Below are positions 22,171-33,426 of a stretch of 64,000 bases of DNA, one piece after another (the first letter of the stretch is position 1; every line of letters starts with the position of its first letter). Origin of the DNA: Parietaria judaica. Taxonomy: Eukaryota > Streptophyta > Magnoliopsida > Rosales > Urticaceae. A model generated the notes under the pieces. That model saw only the letters and a program-made list of their open reading frames with translations. It did not search any database and was not told the origin of the DNA. The stretch is from the NCBI GenBank assembly GCA_954871525.1, contig OX940870.1, positions 5,611,501 to 5,675,500 on the forward strand. Reading direction: 5' to 3'. A program made the translations under genes and the position numbers.

Positions 22171-22761
22171 TGTAGAGGGCGATTTTACCACCTTGCAGTC
22201 ACAAGGAAAACCGTAAAGAACGCAATAAAAATATATACACGATTATTCCCTGATTTATTTATCCCGAAAGGACTCGGTTTTCCCCGTTTATTAGCTTGGA
22301 CAATCGAAGAACAATGATAAAGATATGATTTGATGCTGCACCACGCCGCTCTCGACGAGGCTGCCTACGTACCCGGCGAACCAGGATCAGGTCATCACGT
22401 AGTTCAATGGATTTTGGCTTGATCTCTTCATTCTTTTTCTTCTCTGTTTCGTTGGTTTTCTTCTCTTTTTCTCTTCTCTTCTTTCTCCTCTCTTTGGCTG
22501 AATGTCTCTCGGCTGATTTTCTTTCATCCCCTCTTAATGAGGTTTCTTTTATTATTTATAGGGTTAGGGTTGATTGAGCCTTTTTCACTTTGGGCTTTTT
22601 CTGCGAATTGGGCCTTTCTTCATGGGTTAAGCCTTTCCTCACAAACTGGGCTTTTATGTTGACTACGGTCAACGTATTTCTTGCCTCTATTCGACGTCGT
22701 TTTGGGGCCGTAATGGCACGCGTTATGTTAAGGATGGATTTGACGAAATCCGACATCAACA
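22171..22761 (-). repeat. right LTR (5' LTR of the element)
   Basis: 591 bp, TG...CA ended, apparently identical to the left LTR, followed by the target duplication GTGTT. In the element's own orientation it starts TGTTGATGTCGG and would carry the promoter. Confidence 0.92.
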
Positions 22762-22766
22762 GTGTT

Positions 22767-24220
22767 TCGGTAGCTTTGTGTAGAATTTTATGTTAATTAG
22801 ATCAAATAGCTATATTTTCATGAAGCTTTTATCACTTATGAGTCTTATCTTCTAAAGATGACAAGTATGAAATCCAACTGCTAATTATATTTATAAATAT
22901 AAAAACTACATGCTGAATTGCTGCGACCAAAGTCTCATATAAATTAATGCATAATTATTATAATTACAATCAAATTCCCATTCAACCAAAACAACTAGAC
23001 TTGACATTATTATGTGACACCATTCCTTCTTTCTTAGATTCTAAATTCAAAACTCGTTACACTTAGCCTACTTCAATCATCAAGTGACACGTAGTTATTT
23101 AGTATGTCACCCATTGAAAATATCATTTATTTATACGCAATCTTCATAAATTGTAGAGCTTGAAAGCAAATAGCACAATATAGTAATATACTATAATAGT
23201 ATAATTAGCTTTATAAATTAATTTTATTTGATTATTGTGCGAGAAACCACCAATAAGGATGGCGAGATGGTGTGCATGCGTGCCACGTGTGTGGCCTTCG
23301 GACCATATAAACGCCATTGGATCGGCCTTTTTATCTCTCCCTTCCATTTTGGGCCGTTTGACTCAGTCCCCATTGCAAGATATCGCTTCTCTCCTAGCCG
23401 CCACGTGTACTTTTATTATTTTTAATAATTTACTACAATCCAATCTAATTCTCGCCACTTTTATTTTTTAATCAAGTTTGATAAAAATATATCTATTTAA
23501 TTTTTCAATTAAATGATGAAAAAATATTTAGTGTTTAATTTTATAATTTAATTTCGCATAAAATAATAAAAATTATTAAATATAAAATATTTTCAAAAAT
23601 AATGAATGTCCGACACATACAGATTCTATGCACTATCGTTATTAATTTTTAATTATTGTTTTATTGTTATTATTAATCCTATTTCTTTGTCTTAATTTCT
23701 TTGTAATTGCTATTTTTAATTAATTCAACTTCCTGACCGAACTACTTCCAATCAAACTTGTAAACTAAACCAAAAAGAAATTAAATAAATCGAATCCTCT
23801 CTCTCTCCAGAAATTCCTTTGCCTCTCTCTCCTCTCTCGGTTCATGGCATTTCGCTCCCTTTTCTTCACCTCAGGTACTTCTCTCGCTCTCTCTCAATCG
23901 CGGATTCCATGGCCGATCCAGCGAAACTGCATCAAGTTCTTGGTAATTTGATTCGGTTTCGGTTTTCTGGGAGATCCGTGTAGCTTGATTCGCTGAGAAG
24001 GAAAGAAAAGCTCAATTCCGTGGTACAGTGGCGTTTTGTGCTTATTCTCGTCGCTTGCGTGTTGTGAAATGGCAGGTCGGTCTCGGTGATTGGTGGATTC
24101 GGAAATGATTCGAGTGTAGAGGTCTCACGGAGTTGCGTTTTGCGTGTAGTTGCGATAATTCCTTTGGTCGCTTTGATAAGAGAAGTGAGATTTAGGCAAG
24201 TTGCTGATCGGAGCGAAAGA
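22767..24220. other. intergenic and PP2C promoter/5' leader
   Basis: AT-rich up to about 23800, then CT-rich (CTCTCTCTCCAG) as in plant 5' leaders. Two CACGTGT words lie near 23285 and 23402, and CCATATAAACG near 23304. A plausible leader intron begins CAG|GTACTTC at about 23875. Which TATA-like word is used is unknown. Confidence 0.4.
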
Positions 24221-26441
24221 ATGGGGTATCTCAATTCGGTTTTGTCGCCTTCAACCCAGGTTCACGCCGATGACGGGCCTGCAAGCGGCTATGGCGTCAG
24301 GTGAATCTTTCTGTAGATCTGGAAACTCTGGTTTTCCTGAAAACGAAGTTGAGAAATTGATGATAATGGCTATGGTGGTTTTAAATTGTTGGTGATTTAG
24401 GCTCTGATATCTCCTTATGGGGTTAGATTTTGGTTTGAGCAATCTTCATTTGTGGTCTTGTTTATTATTGTTGATTAGGAAAGAGTAGATCGTGGTCGGT
24501 ATTGCTTGTCTGATACACGGATTAACGATTGGCGATGAATTTGGTTTTTGATTCTGATTGTAATTATAATTTGTCGTTGACTGTTGGCAGCGAGAATGGA
24601 AAATTTAGCTATGGGTATGCAAGCTCCCCTGGGAAAAGGTCTTCAATGGAAGACTTTTACGAGACGAGAATTGATGGCGTGGAAGGAGAAGTTGTCGGCC
24701 TCTTCGGAGTTTTTGATGGTATCTTCTATCTTGACTTTTCCTATCTCAATGTATGGATAGATATGTAGTGTTTGCCTGATGTATTTTCATTAATTTTGCA
24801 CTTACGTATTACAAATGGATAGAACCCACGGGATTAGATGCTCTCGTTGGTGCTTCGAATGCCCTATTGGCTGATTTTGTTACATTCTTCCGTTTATCAA
24901 ATAGTCATACTCATACATAATTAAATTAATTTATTTAGTCTAACAGAGGACAACTTTGAATAATTTTCTCGTTCTTGTGGTTATCTCAGGCCATGGAGGT
25001 GCTCGTGCTGCGGAGTACGTGAAGCAGAATCTTTTTAGTAATCTGATCAAGCATCCACAGTTCATATCTGACACAAAATCAGCTATTGGTTTGTTTTCTT
25101 GTACCCGGGGATTATCGCGATCTTTGTTTCAAGAGGAATAGAATTGCCAAGGAAATCAAAATTGAAGGGCTTACACGCTCATTGTTTCTGCAGCTGATGC
25201 GTACAACCACACAGACTCTGAATTTCTGAAGTCAGAAAACAATCAGAACAGAGATGCCGGATCTACCGCTTCCACTGCAATCCTAGTTGGCGATCGTTTG
25301 CTCGTGGCAAATGTTGGGGATTCCAGGGCTGTAGTATGCAGAAATGGCAGTGGTATGATCAATTTTGTTATTAATTTGAACGTTCATAAGCTACTACTAT
25401 CCGCTTTAATTTTGTTAATTATAATCTCTCTTGGCTTTTAATTTACGCAGCAATTGCTGTTTCAAGAGACCACAAGCCTGACCAGTCTGATGAGAGGCAA
25501 CGGATTGAAGACGCTGGCGGATTTGTTATGTGGGCAGGTAAAACTCTTCAATTATTATATTTATAGTATCTTGTACTTTTTTTTTCGTAATCCTAGACAT
25601 TCATGTTCCTTTTTTCTAATGGAGAGTCATGTGTATTTTATTAGGAACTTGGAGAGTCGGAGGTGTCCTTGCTGTTTCCCGGGCCTTTGGGGACAGGCTA
25701 TTGAAGCAATATGTTGTTGCTGACCCAGAAATCCAGGTTTTATTCTGATTAGTTTAGAGACTATAGATCATTGACCTTAAGAGACATACCTTGTTTTTTA
25801 AGAAACAAAAAAAACAAAAAACAAAAATCCCTACAGAGTTGAACTTTCTGCAGGGATTCTTGTCCAATTAATCCGGTCTGGGAATTAAGAATTCTACAAC
25901 TTCCTTCGTTTTTCGAACCATTCCTGCAGAGTTGAAGCTTAGTATCTTTATGGTACAACGTATTTGAACCTTGTATTGTATTTTTAAGGTGCAAAATTTG
26001 AGTCACATTACATAATAAAAAAGAAGAAGAAGAAGAAGAAGAGCCAAGCGGTGACCCGACCAACAAAAACTGCACTCTGAAAACGATTTTTCTCACAACC
26101 GAGCTTTAATTTGCAGGAGGAAAAGATCGACAGCTCCCTTGAATTCCTCATCCTTGCCAGTGACGGATTATGGGACGTCGTCACGAACGAGGTTCCGTCA
26201 CGAATCTCTTCTCATCCACTCAAAAAAATCTGTTTAGTTACATTATTGCTAATCCTAAGATCCTGTTTAATGCAAATCCCAGGAAGCGGTAGCGATGGTG
26301 AAACCGATTCAGGACCCGAAGCGGGCTGCGGAGAGGCTGATGCACGAAGCAGTCCAAAGGGGCAGCGCCGACAACATAACGTGCGTGGTAGTGCGTTTCT
26401 TGTGGACCCAAGGCGCTTCGTCTCATAGCACCACCGACTGA
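24221..26441 (+). CDS. PP2C59: protein phosphatase 2C, PP2C59/WIN2-type, 8 exons, 292 residues
   Basis: Exons: 24221-24300, 24591-24718, 24990-25088, 25194-25352, 25451-25537, 25645-25736, 26117-26191, 26283-26441, all GT-AG and in phase. The N-terminus ([20 protein letters not shown]) is the hallmark of the PP2C59/69/71 group. Metal-binding and catalytic motifs are intact: SSMEDFYE (44-51), [12 protein letters not shown] (from 68), [38 protein letters not shown] (from 229) and [10 protein letters not shown] (268-277). It is a Mn/Mg-dependent Ser/Thr phosphatase; Arabidopsis WIN2 interacts with a bacterial effector and affects defence. Closest resemblance by eye is to PP2C59 rather than 69/71, because of [16 protein letters not shown] and [10 protein letters not shown]. 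The ATG at 24221 is supported by the family N-terminus. Confidence 0.95.
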
Positions 26442-26827
26442 GCCGTTTTTGAGCTCTCCTCCGTCCCATGGTCAAATTCTTGCTAGAAATTGTACTGTAT
26501 GAAAAATATAATTAGGTTAAGATTAAATTTGTTACTCTGCTAATGTATTTTTTTTTTTTATAATTATTCTATCCTTCGTAGAATTGTACCTCGTGTTACT
26601 GTTAGTGCTTGTGTCTGTTGTAGCTGAAATTTGTCTTTGGTTTGTCTGTAAAGAGTCATGTGACCGACTTCTCTTACTTTGTTTATTTATGATTTTATTC
26701 AGTTGCATAAAAATAAATTCTCTGATTGATTTTATATGTTTATATATTTTTGGATTTTGGCCTTCCATTATCTCTTTGGAATCGTGAATAGGTGTGAGAA
26801 AAGAAACAAAAGATCAAATTTTAAACC
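26442..26827. other. PP2C 3' flank
   Basis: Probable 3' UTR followed by AT-rich sequence; no gene seen. Confidence 0.4.
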
Positions 26828-27110
26828 GAAAATTCATAAAATAACCTTTAAGATACACTATAAATTTTATTATTAATCTCTAAGTTCTCATAATTCTCAA
26901 AATGACCTTTTCAAATTTTATGTACCGAAATAATTCTGCATTAGGGACATATCGCGTCCTGAAAAATAGACATATCATGTCCTGAAAATGGACAAGTTAG
27001 GAATATTTTGGTACATGAAATTTTAAAAATATTGTTTTGATAATCATGAAAATTTAAGGGTTATGTAATAGGATTTGTGGTGTATTGAGGATTATTTTAT
27101 AAAATTTTTC
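26828..27110. mobile_element. foldback MITE, 283 bp
   Basis: The left half (GAAAATTCATAAAATAACC onward) and the reverse complement of the right half (GAAAAATTTTATAAAATAA onward) match imperfectly over about 110 bp. The centre holds two GACATAT-CGTCCTGAAAA-type repeats. The target duplication is unclear. A related but more degenerate copy lies at 54720-54985. Confidence 0.65.
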
Positions 27111-28501
27111 TTTAAAAAATACAATTGAAAATGACATTTACTGGCTTACTACTATATAAACAGGCTATTATATACATTTTAATAAATATTTATTGAGGTT
27201 TATTCATAACAGATATTAAAAACTCCATAAATGTTCCGCATGATATTTTCAAATTATACACCAATACCAATTTCATAATTTCACTTCACTTGCTTGACAA
27301 TTTGAAAGAGAAAAAAAAAATAACAAAGAAAAAAGTGTGCAATGAACATAATAGCATAGTATTACGTCTAATGTTTTGGTTTTGTCGAAACTATTACGTC
27401 CATTTCTGTTTGATGTCTAATATTTTTACATATTTGACTTGAAATGAAGAGACAATTATGGATATGCAATTTTCATTTTACCGACAAACTCTCGTCTTTA
27501 TGGCACGAATTTCTCGTGTTTGTTTGAGTGACATGTTCTTCTGTTTCTCGTGAGTTTTAAACTTGCAAGCCATCTTCTATATTGATGTGATATCACACGT
27601 GCTATTAATTACTTGAAGCAGTTTTGTTTGACTTTATATCATATCAATGTATCAATGTATGTCTCGAGATATTATTATTATTATTGCCTCAATTGTTTGA
27701 CTTTGACCAATATCATATGCATTTATCATCGCCTGAAAACTATGACTAAAGAGACTCGGCTCAATTTATGTATTATGTCAGACACGAAGAAAAATGATAC
27801 CCTTTTTTATTCGCAGATTGGTATACTAATTACATTGTTTGGTCCTGAATCCTGATTATACGAATATTGTTTTTGTTCACATCGTAATTTTGATAGGGTG
27901 TTAGCTAATAATAATATTATGTGAAACACTTATGAACGATCCTAAATTTTAAATTCTAATAATTTGTTGGGTATATATAGGACTTTATTTCATGATGACC
28001 GACTATTTGTATACTTTCAAGTTGCGACATATCATTTTGGGTTATACGACAACATTAAAATGATAACGACATTGCCTTAATAAAAATTCAACCCCACAAC
28101 AACCAATGACAACAAAAAGCATTATGCAAATAAGTAAACGACATATTGACACGAGGCATATTGAAAGAATGGATAAACGACATAATGAAGTTTTTTGAGG
28201 GGAAAAAGTTAGCGAAGCAACAAAAACGACAATCACGACAACATGGAATTGGAAATAGCTAAGAAGTACACAACCAGCGAAACACATTTTTCATTAAACA
28301 ATGTCAATTTTAATTGTAAGAAAAGTACGAAATGATTTTTTTTTTTAAACTTTTTAAGAACAAAATACATAAAAAAAATTGCTTTAACGCACAAAAATCT
28401 GTTGATCCTAGACTGGTTCCAAAACTAAATCATAATACTCTATTTTTTCAAACAAAAAAAAAAGTGTAAAACCAAGTTTCATCTTTCAACACAAGCGAGT
28501 G

Positions 28502-28558
<57 letters not shown>

Positions 28559-29007
28559 AGACTCAGAGACGATGGTGTGATAATCGGCAAGGCTTAATAT
28601 TAAGCCATTACGCACGACGAGCGAACACGAGTCTTCATCATCGTCTTCGTTTTCACTCTCAGTATATATATGTATTTATCGTTAGGTTAGGACCATATAC
28701 TAGCTAGTTTACAAAAAGTGAGCAAGAAAAGCTTCCTTATGAGCATGGTTTGTGATGGATGCTGGCATGCTGCTATATATACATAAAATTATAATGTAAT
28801 GGAACGACTTTTACAATTCAAAGTCGTCTTATTTAAGTATTCTTCGTAATAATATTATGTGTAAGCTGCTCATAAACTACATTATTTTAGCCTTGCTCAC
28901 CAAGTAATGCTTTTGTTTTTATTTGTCAATAATTAAAATACTCGGAGGACCACCAACTGATCGTTAGAGTTGAAAAATGAATTATTAACGTCAATAGTCC
29001 CTCTATT
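27111..29007. other. intergenic, AT-rich, with a long AT microsatellite
   Basis: No gene supported. Contains the (AT)n run at 28502-28555 and, shortly after, the perfect 16-bp palindrome GGCTTAATATTAAGCC (28591-28606). Confidence 0.45.
28502..28555. repeat. (AT)n microsatellite, about 54 bp
   Basis: Nearly uninterrupted AT dinucleotides. Similar runs lie at 34934-34960, 40144-40182, 40332-40368, 42007-42031 and 61670-61721. Confidence 0.95.
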
Positions 29008-29092
29008 TTGAGTTATGTGCGGGTATGGTACCCGCTTGAAAAAACAAAAAGTGATTTCGTATGTCCAGAAAAGGAGGCGCGGGAGATATCCA

Positions 29093-29778
29093 GAATGACG
29101 TTCCCCAAGGTCAGCCCTCAGGCGGTTTGGATCAAGGACCGAGTCTGTGTGTTTTCTTCCGCCCTCACCTCTGACGGGAACAATTTTGAGCTCTACGATC
29201 CCGAATCCAACGAATGGTCGACTTTGCCGGACCCTCCCGTCTATTTCACTAAACTTCGGGGTTGGCCCGATAAGCGTCTGGTTGAAATGCATCACTACTA
29301 CGTTGACGGGAACAATCTCTTTGTGGACACTAAGGTTGGCTCCTTCCTTTTTCAGAGCGAAGATTTTGTTTGGGTCCAGTGCGAAGTTGATAATCGCGGA
29401 CAAGTGTACGGGAAACCGCGTGTTTGGGTTAAGGAGGGTGACTTTGTGTTCTCGCCCCGCGGTAGAATTGTTGGCGGGAAGTTACGCAAGGACAGGGAAC
29501 GCATTCCACCGCACAAAAATAATGACGGATTTCCTATGCTAGTTGTAGACTCCGGGATCGGCGGGTTGCCGAAGAAGAAGTTTGAGAAGTTACGGCTCTG
29601 CGTGGTCAAAGTGGGAAGCTTCGGTTTGTCGGAGTTATACGAGGACGTTGTTCTTTCCCTCGACTTGGTCACCATTGATGATCAAGCGAAGCACACCGTC
29701 CTTAAGTGGATCATGTTTAACTTGGATCCCGGTATACATACTCGTAAGATCGTTATCTGCGGTATTTTTCCATTGTAA
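29093..29778 (+). CDS. intronless kelch-like ORF, possibly a truncated gene
   Basis: The frame is open from 28981 to a TAA at 29776-29778, but the first in-frame ATG is at 29093 (MTFPKVSPQAVWIKD), giving 228 residues. Upstream of it the coding character continues (VRVWYPLEKTKSDFVCPEKE) until an in-frame TGA at 28978. The 5' end is therefore probably missing, or lies in an exon I cannot see. One kelch-type unit is visible (FELYDPESNEWSTLPDPP); a second weaker one may follow (HHYYVDGNNLFV). In plants such proteins are often F-box/kelch proteins, but no F-box is present here. GC content is well above the flanks. It may be a retrocopy or a truncated pseudogene. Confidence 0.5.
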
Positions 29779-31224
29779 GATAGACTATTTAGGAGCTATC
29801 TTAGAGTCGAATTTAAAACTATAATTAATGGCGTTTTTTCTTTCACTAGTCAAAATATAAAAGAAAGTAAAGTGAACACTGAAAATATAAAAATATAAAA
29901 TAGTATTTCGGTAAAGTGCAGAGTCTCGAAGGTTAGAGGGAGATGAAGAGAGTCGAAGGGCCATAAGGCAGGGTTTGACTCGGGCCTTACGTAACGGATG
30001 GCAGCTTTAGGCTTTATAGTAAGGCAACACTTGACAAACTTGGAGATGACGGGGTTTGCGGTGGAGACACCGTGCCTACTGCCTAGCGATGGAGCAGCAG
30101 AACAAAAAGAGTCATAGATAAAAATAAAAAATATAAAAAATTGGACATTGTCGAGTGGTGGAGCGAAATTGAACCACCAGGTAGGACTAAAAAATGCAAA
30201 GAAATACCACACAAGTAACGGTTTTAATACGGATTTTCAGTAAACAAGAATCACAGCAACATATATAAAAAATTATATATACAATATATATATATATATA
30301 TAAAACAGTATATATATAAAAACAGTATATTTGTCTTTAGTTGTCTCTGATTAAACCCTAAACTCGCTTTACACAATGATTTATATATTATATATAAGCT
30401 TTATACAATACTAAATATATAAAGTATAAATATATACAGTTTTTATATATGTTGTATATACAGCGCCCGTCCCGAAAAGCCAACCCGATTCCGGTGTAAA
30501 AAAGTCTACCCAAAAATCGATCTAAATAAGTCACTCGAGAAATTCAAATTTTTTGAAACATTGAGAACTTTAGCCGCAGTTTACCCTTGTTTTTATTTCG
30601 CAGTGCTGATGTGGCGGGATAAAATGACAAGTGGCAGCGAATATGTGCCACGGCCCACGTAGGGAGCAGTAACGGAGAAATAGTAATAGACAACGAGTAC
30701 GTTTTGAGGTAATGGAATGAACTTTAGGTATTATAGCTAACGGAATGAACTTTAGGTATTATAGCCACCAAAAAAATATGAGTACATAATTAAAAGAACA
30801 TAAAATATTGACTATTTTAGCTACAGTTTACCCTAAAAATAATATACTAAACTGGGAATATACACATAAGGATTTGCCGCTACTAGATAAAGTCTAAAGT
30901 ATTTGTTAATATATCTTAAGCAAGTAACTAATTTAAGTATGAAACATAGAATTTGGACCTCTATTTTTTTATGATTAATAAATATATAGGGCGTTTAGGC
31001 CCCTGTTTCAGATTTAAATTTCTTATTTAGACACTATATTTCTTATATATAAATGAAATATCGTGTATAAATAAGAAAGGTACGTTTGAAACATGACCCT
31101 TACATGTTTATACTTTATAGGCGAAAGTGATGTGTTTTAAAAGATTTTAAATATTTAATTATATAATAAATCAATGAAATGCCAAAAAATCATTTAAGGT
31201 TTAAAGGAAATGCCGGTACCTTCA
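29779..31224. other. intergenic with local repeats
   Basis: Contains TATATA-rich stretches (30255-30460), MITE-like text (near 30610-30655, GTGGCGGGATAAAATGAC), and a direct duplication listed separately. No gene is supported; a minus-strand open frame at 29850-30212 lacks coding character. Confidence 0.4.
30711..30766. repeat. 28-bp direct tandem duplication
   Basis: GGAATGAACTTTAGGTATTA (within a 28-bp unit) occurs at 30711-30738 and 30739-30766 with two mismatches. Confidence 0.85.
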
Positions 31225-31410
31225 ATCAAGGTATTAAATTTCTCGAATATTCATCGGCATACCCATCGAAAATCTTTTTTCGAGGATATGCGAAACGATA
31301 TATCCATTGACATATCCATCGACTTACCTATGAGATATACATCGACAAGCGATATTATCCGTAAAATGAAAAGTGCGAAACGACATCGGCAAGCGGTATT
31401 TAAAACATTG
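31225..31410 (+). repeat. short dispersed element, copy 2 (see 4183-4357)
   Basis: This 186-bp block begins ATCAAGGTATTAAATTTC and ends GCGGTATTTAAAACATTG, matching the copy at 4183-4357 in reverse orientation. It carries a small internal duplication (ATATCCATTGACATATCCAT). CCTTCA flanks both sides, a possible target duplication. Confidence 0.6.
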
Positions 31411-31967
31411 CCTTCAATTATTATATACGTCTTTTTAAGTGTCTTTTATCATATTTGGTTAAGAGTATATAGGTACACGATTACATGCAATCAGGGTTTC
31501 TTTTGGCATAAAGAAGCTAACTCTCAAAGGGAAAGGCTCAACTTGTGTTCTCCGATCGAATTTAACGGAATTCGATCTCGACGTTATATATTTCGTAGCC
31601 TCGTAAGTACATTTGGCGCGCTATAATGATGTAAAATGAGTATGTATATATACAGTGGTCAGATGGCCCCGGGAACAAATATGGAACAATTTCATTGATG
31701 ATACAGCTTTGGTATACATATATTCCAGTCATATATATACACAGAAACCTGTGTCTACAAGAACAGCAAAGGATAGATTTATATCATCATATTACAACAC
31801 CAAAACTCAGAACTACAAGAGAAGCCACGAGCAAAAATCGACGGTCAGGATCGGGTCGATCAAACTCCGTTGCCTAGCTACTATATGTACATGTACAAAA
31901 AACGCTTTTAAACACGGACCGAAATTAGAGAGCAAAAAGGAAACGTATACTTCGGATACGAAATCCC
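31411..31967. other. COL4 3' flank
   Basis: No independent gene seen; probably contains the 3' UTR of the minus-strand COL4 gene. Confidence 0.4.
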
Positions 31968-33426
31968 TCAAAACGAGGGAACAACACCATATCCGGACAT
32001 CCGGTCGGCTTCGAGATCAACCTCCGTGCGCTTGGCGAACCTCCCTTTAATCCGGGGCCTCGTCTCTGCGTAGGCTTTCCGGGAGGCGTAGCGGATCGTC
32101 TTCTCGAACTTCCTGTTCTTCCTCTTCTCTCTGTACCTCAAAACCCTAGCCTCCCGATCCGCTGCTGACATTGGCACGGCCTGCCTGGCCGCCTCCGCTC
32201 CAGACTCAGCCGGCTTCCCATAGAAGTCGGACATATCTCCCGCCGGTGCAGCAGCGTTGGCGTCTGGAACCACTCCCACGTCCAGCGACGACGATGATAC
32301 CTAATATCACAAACAAAATAAAGGTTTAATATTTAAAGCATAAATGTACATCTTATAATTATGAGCTTATAAACCTCAATTTCAAGTCTCTTCGACAATT
32401 TAAACCTAGGACAATTCATATGGTCTATCGACATGGTGACTTATTTCACTGATCACTCATTTTGAGTTCGATCATATTATTTTGAGCCGGTATTCGTTTG
32501 AGTTCCGTAATCCATGATATCTTGTTCGTATTCGATACCATGTTAAGAATTATCTTGGGCCGGAAATTGTTTGAGTGTTAAAATTACATGAGACGTGTTC
32601 GTGTTCGATCAAAACGGTTAGACTGGCAATAAGAGAGACAATTTGATTGCATAATTTATCATTTTTAAGTCATTAATTTATCTTCCTGACGTAGCTGGGA
32701 TCGTTAAAGAGCAGAACTTACGCTGTGGTTGAGGCAGTGCGCGCTGTAACCGTACACGAACGGCTTCGATGGAGCCGAGAAGTCGAGCTCGTAGCACTGG
32801 TCGTTGGCAATCGGAGTCTGTACATGAACTCCAATCGAAGTATTCTTCGTGCTCCCGACGACGGGAACGACACCGTCGGCGCAGGGGCTGATCTGCTCCT
32901 GACCCTTCAGCTTATTATTCAGATCCACGGCACCATAATCGAGATCCAAGTACGGCTCCATCTCCGGGAACCCATAGGGCCCACCGGAGGAGTTCAGATC
33001 GGGGCTCTCGGCGCAGGCCTTAGGGTTCGGGAGCAGCCACGAGGCGGCCTCGGCCTCCTCGGAGCTCGCCTCCTCGGCCTCGGCCTCGTCCGCGTCGTCC
33101 GAGAAGAAGAAGTTGACGGCGGACTTGGTGGCGGGGGGGTCGAAGATGGGCGCGACGGGGACGCGCTCGTGGCGGCGCGCGAGGGGGTTGGCCGAGTGGA
33201 TGTCGCGGTCGCACGTGACGCAGAGCGCCGCGGCGTCGGCCTTGCAGGTCACGTGCGCCGGCGCCTGCTCGCAGACCTCGCACACCCACACGCGCGCGTG
33301 CCGCGACGCCAGCTTGTTCGCCGCGTGCACCTGCGCGTCGCAGCCCACGCACAGGAACGCCGCGTCGGCGCGGCAGTACAGCGTCGCCGACGCCGCCTTG
33401 CACGAGTCGCACAGCTTGGAAGCCAT
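31968..33426 (-). CDS. COL4: CONSTANS-like 4 transcription regulator, two exons, 345 residues
   Basis: Exon 1 is 33426-32722 (235 codons) and exon 2 32300-31968; the intron runs GTAAGT...TTAG in phase 0. The start [10 protein letters not shown] is the usual N-terminus of COL3/COL4 proteins, so it is preferred to the open frame extending to 33474. Two tandem B-boxes occupy about residues 4-89 with all Cys/His ligands ([33 protein letters not shown]). A CCT domain lies at about 284-326 ([20 protein letters not shown] onward), and the C-terminus GYGVVPSF has the VP pair used for COP1 binding. COL4 proteins are nuclear and influence flowering, light and stress signalling. The acidic stretch and [16 protein letters not shown] and DGVVPV motifs between the domains match COL4. 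One CCT residue is unusual ([10 protein letters not shown] where AEMRPRIKGR is common). Confidence 0.96.

Larger units (their letters stand above)
17741..22761 (-). mobile_element. non-autonomous LTR retrotransposon, 5,021 bp, apparently identical LTRs
   Basis: Direct repeats of 591 bp bound the element. A 5-bp target duplication GTGTT flanks it (17736-17740 and 22762-22766). Each LTR reads TGTAGAGGG...ATCAACA on the plus strand. The element is oriented on the minus strand: next to the right LTR lies a primer-binding-type TGGCGCC sequence, and next to the left LTR a purine-rich tract. I saw no difference between the LTRs when comparing them block by block, which implies a recent insertion. 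No gag, protease, reverse transcriptase, RNase H or integrase motif is found in any frame. The interior is mainly tandem repeats plus an ORF on the opposite strand. It therefore resembles a LARD-like element mobilised by a partner. Confidence 0.9.
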
